6,846 bases of DNA, taken from the NCBI GenBank assembly GCA_020434645.1, contig JAGRAK010000108.1:1-6846 (forward strand), in the 5' to 3' direction. The stretch's first letter is position 1. Every line of letters starts with the position of its first letter. The position numbers and the translations under genes were made by a program. The notes beneath the pieces are model-generated. The model did no database searches, was not told the DNA's origin, and was given only the letters and a program-made list of their open reading frames with translations. The stretch comes from Bdellovibrionales bacterium. Its GTDB lineage: Bacteria > Bdellovibrionota > Bdellovibrionia > Bdellovibrionales > UBA1609. This document shows, piece after piece, positions 6,415 to 6,846 of the stretch.

Positions 6415-6822
6415 ATGAAAACAAAAATGCCGATTGTTGCGAGAATTATATTGGGTCTTATATTTTTTGTATTTGGTCTAAATGGTTTTTTTCACTTCAT
6501 ACCAATGCCAGCAGAGGTACCAGAAAAAATTATGACGTTTATGGGTGGCTTGATGTCGAGTGGATTTTTCATACCGCTATTAAAGGGTACAGAAGTTGTT
6601 TGTGGGGCACTTCTTATAGTTGGGGCGTTTGTGCCACTTGCTCTAGTTGTGTTAGCTCCGATTATTTTAAATATTTTTTTAACCCATGCATTTCTTGATC
6701 CAAATGCATTTGCAATCACGCTTGCCACAGTCATAGGGCTTCTCGAAATTTATTTAGCATTTTTTGCGATTCTCTATAGCGATATTGTGAAACAGTTATT
6801 TCAGCTACGGAGTTTCAAGTAA
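6415..6822 (+). CDS. DoxX-like four-helix membrane protein
   Basis: The 135-residue protein has four hydrophobic segments at about 7-25, 49-71, 72-93 and 98-122, the usual length and layout of the DoxX family. The opening ARIILGLIFFVFGLNGFFHF and the central KGTEVVCGALL (57-67), with E60 in the second helix, fit that family as I remember it. NIFLTHAFLDP follows at 86-96. It should sit in the inner membrane. DoxX-like proteins have been tied to thiosulfate:quinone oxidoreductase subunits and to redox-stress complexes, but most, including this one, have no assigned activity. A strong AGGAG precedes the ATG by 6 bases. The gene starts 27 bp after the symporter stop and so is the last visible member of the plus-strand cluster. 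The 24 bases after its stop show no complete terminator before the window ends. Confidence 0.8.
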   Translation: MKTKMPIVARIILGLIFFVFGLNGFFHFIPMPAEVPEKIMTFMGGLMSSGFFIPLLKGTEVVCGALLIVGAFVPLALVVLAPIILNIFLTHAFLDPNAFAITLATVIGLLEIYLAFFAILYSDIVKQLFQLRSFK

Positions 6823-6846
6823 ACTTCGCAACATCCAAGCTGTTTT

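Noticed and set aside
6823..6846. Terminator after the DoxX-like gene
   Set aside because: Only 24 bases are visible, ending in TTTT, and no complete stem can be formed within them.

Overview
The window looks like chromosomal DNA from a low-to-moderate GC Gram-negative bacterium. Two of the seven complete genes encode proteins with Sec-type signal peptides, Shine-Dalgarno sites are of the purine-rich type, and genes are densely packed. The small cysteine-bearing secreted protein and the zinc-ribbon protein remind me of Bdellovibrio-type predatory bacteria (Bdellovibrionota). That placement is from memory and is only a moderate-confidence inference. I see no mobile element, tRNA, rRNA or CRISPR array.

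Left part (1-1452): the tail of an unidentified gene ends at 72. It is followed by a gene for a 287-residue exported protein with an HELAH zinc-peptidase-like motif near its C terminus (129-992, +). This gene converges on a gene for a 137-residue exported four-cysteine protein (1039-1452, -). A perfect 14-bp inverted repeat (984-1029) lies between the two gene ends and probably acts as a shared bidirectional terminator.

Middle (1453-3643): a 611-residue cobalamin-binding-type radical SAM enzyme is encoded on the minus strand (1589-3424). It has two odd features: a CX4CX2C cluster motif instead of CX3CX2C, and a long, probably helical insert within the N-terminal B12-binding-like domain. No obvious pathway partner sits beside it. 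A 219-bp divergent intergenic region separates it from the next cluster.

Right part (3644-6822): four plus-strand genes are separated by only 15, 23 and 27 bp and probably form one operon. They encode a 76/77-residue zinc-ribbon protein, an ACT-domain threonine ammonia-lyase, a Na+-coupled dicarboxylate/acidic amino acid symporter (GltP/GltPh family) and a four-helix DoxX-like membrane protein. Together the enzyme and the symporter suggest amino acid uptake and deamination feeding 2-oxoacid metabolism. The roles of the zinc-ribbon and DoxX-like proteins in this set are unknown. A perfect 14-bp palindrome sits in the 23-bp gap before the symporter and overlaps its ribosome binding site, so it could control that gene.

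I did not find a clear novel multi-gene system. The best leads are the unusual radical SAM protein, the shifted metallopeptidase motif and the short symmetric DNA elements.
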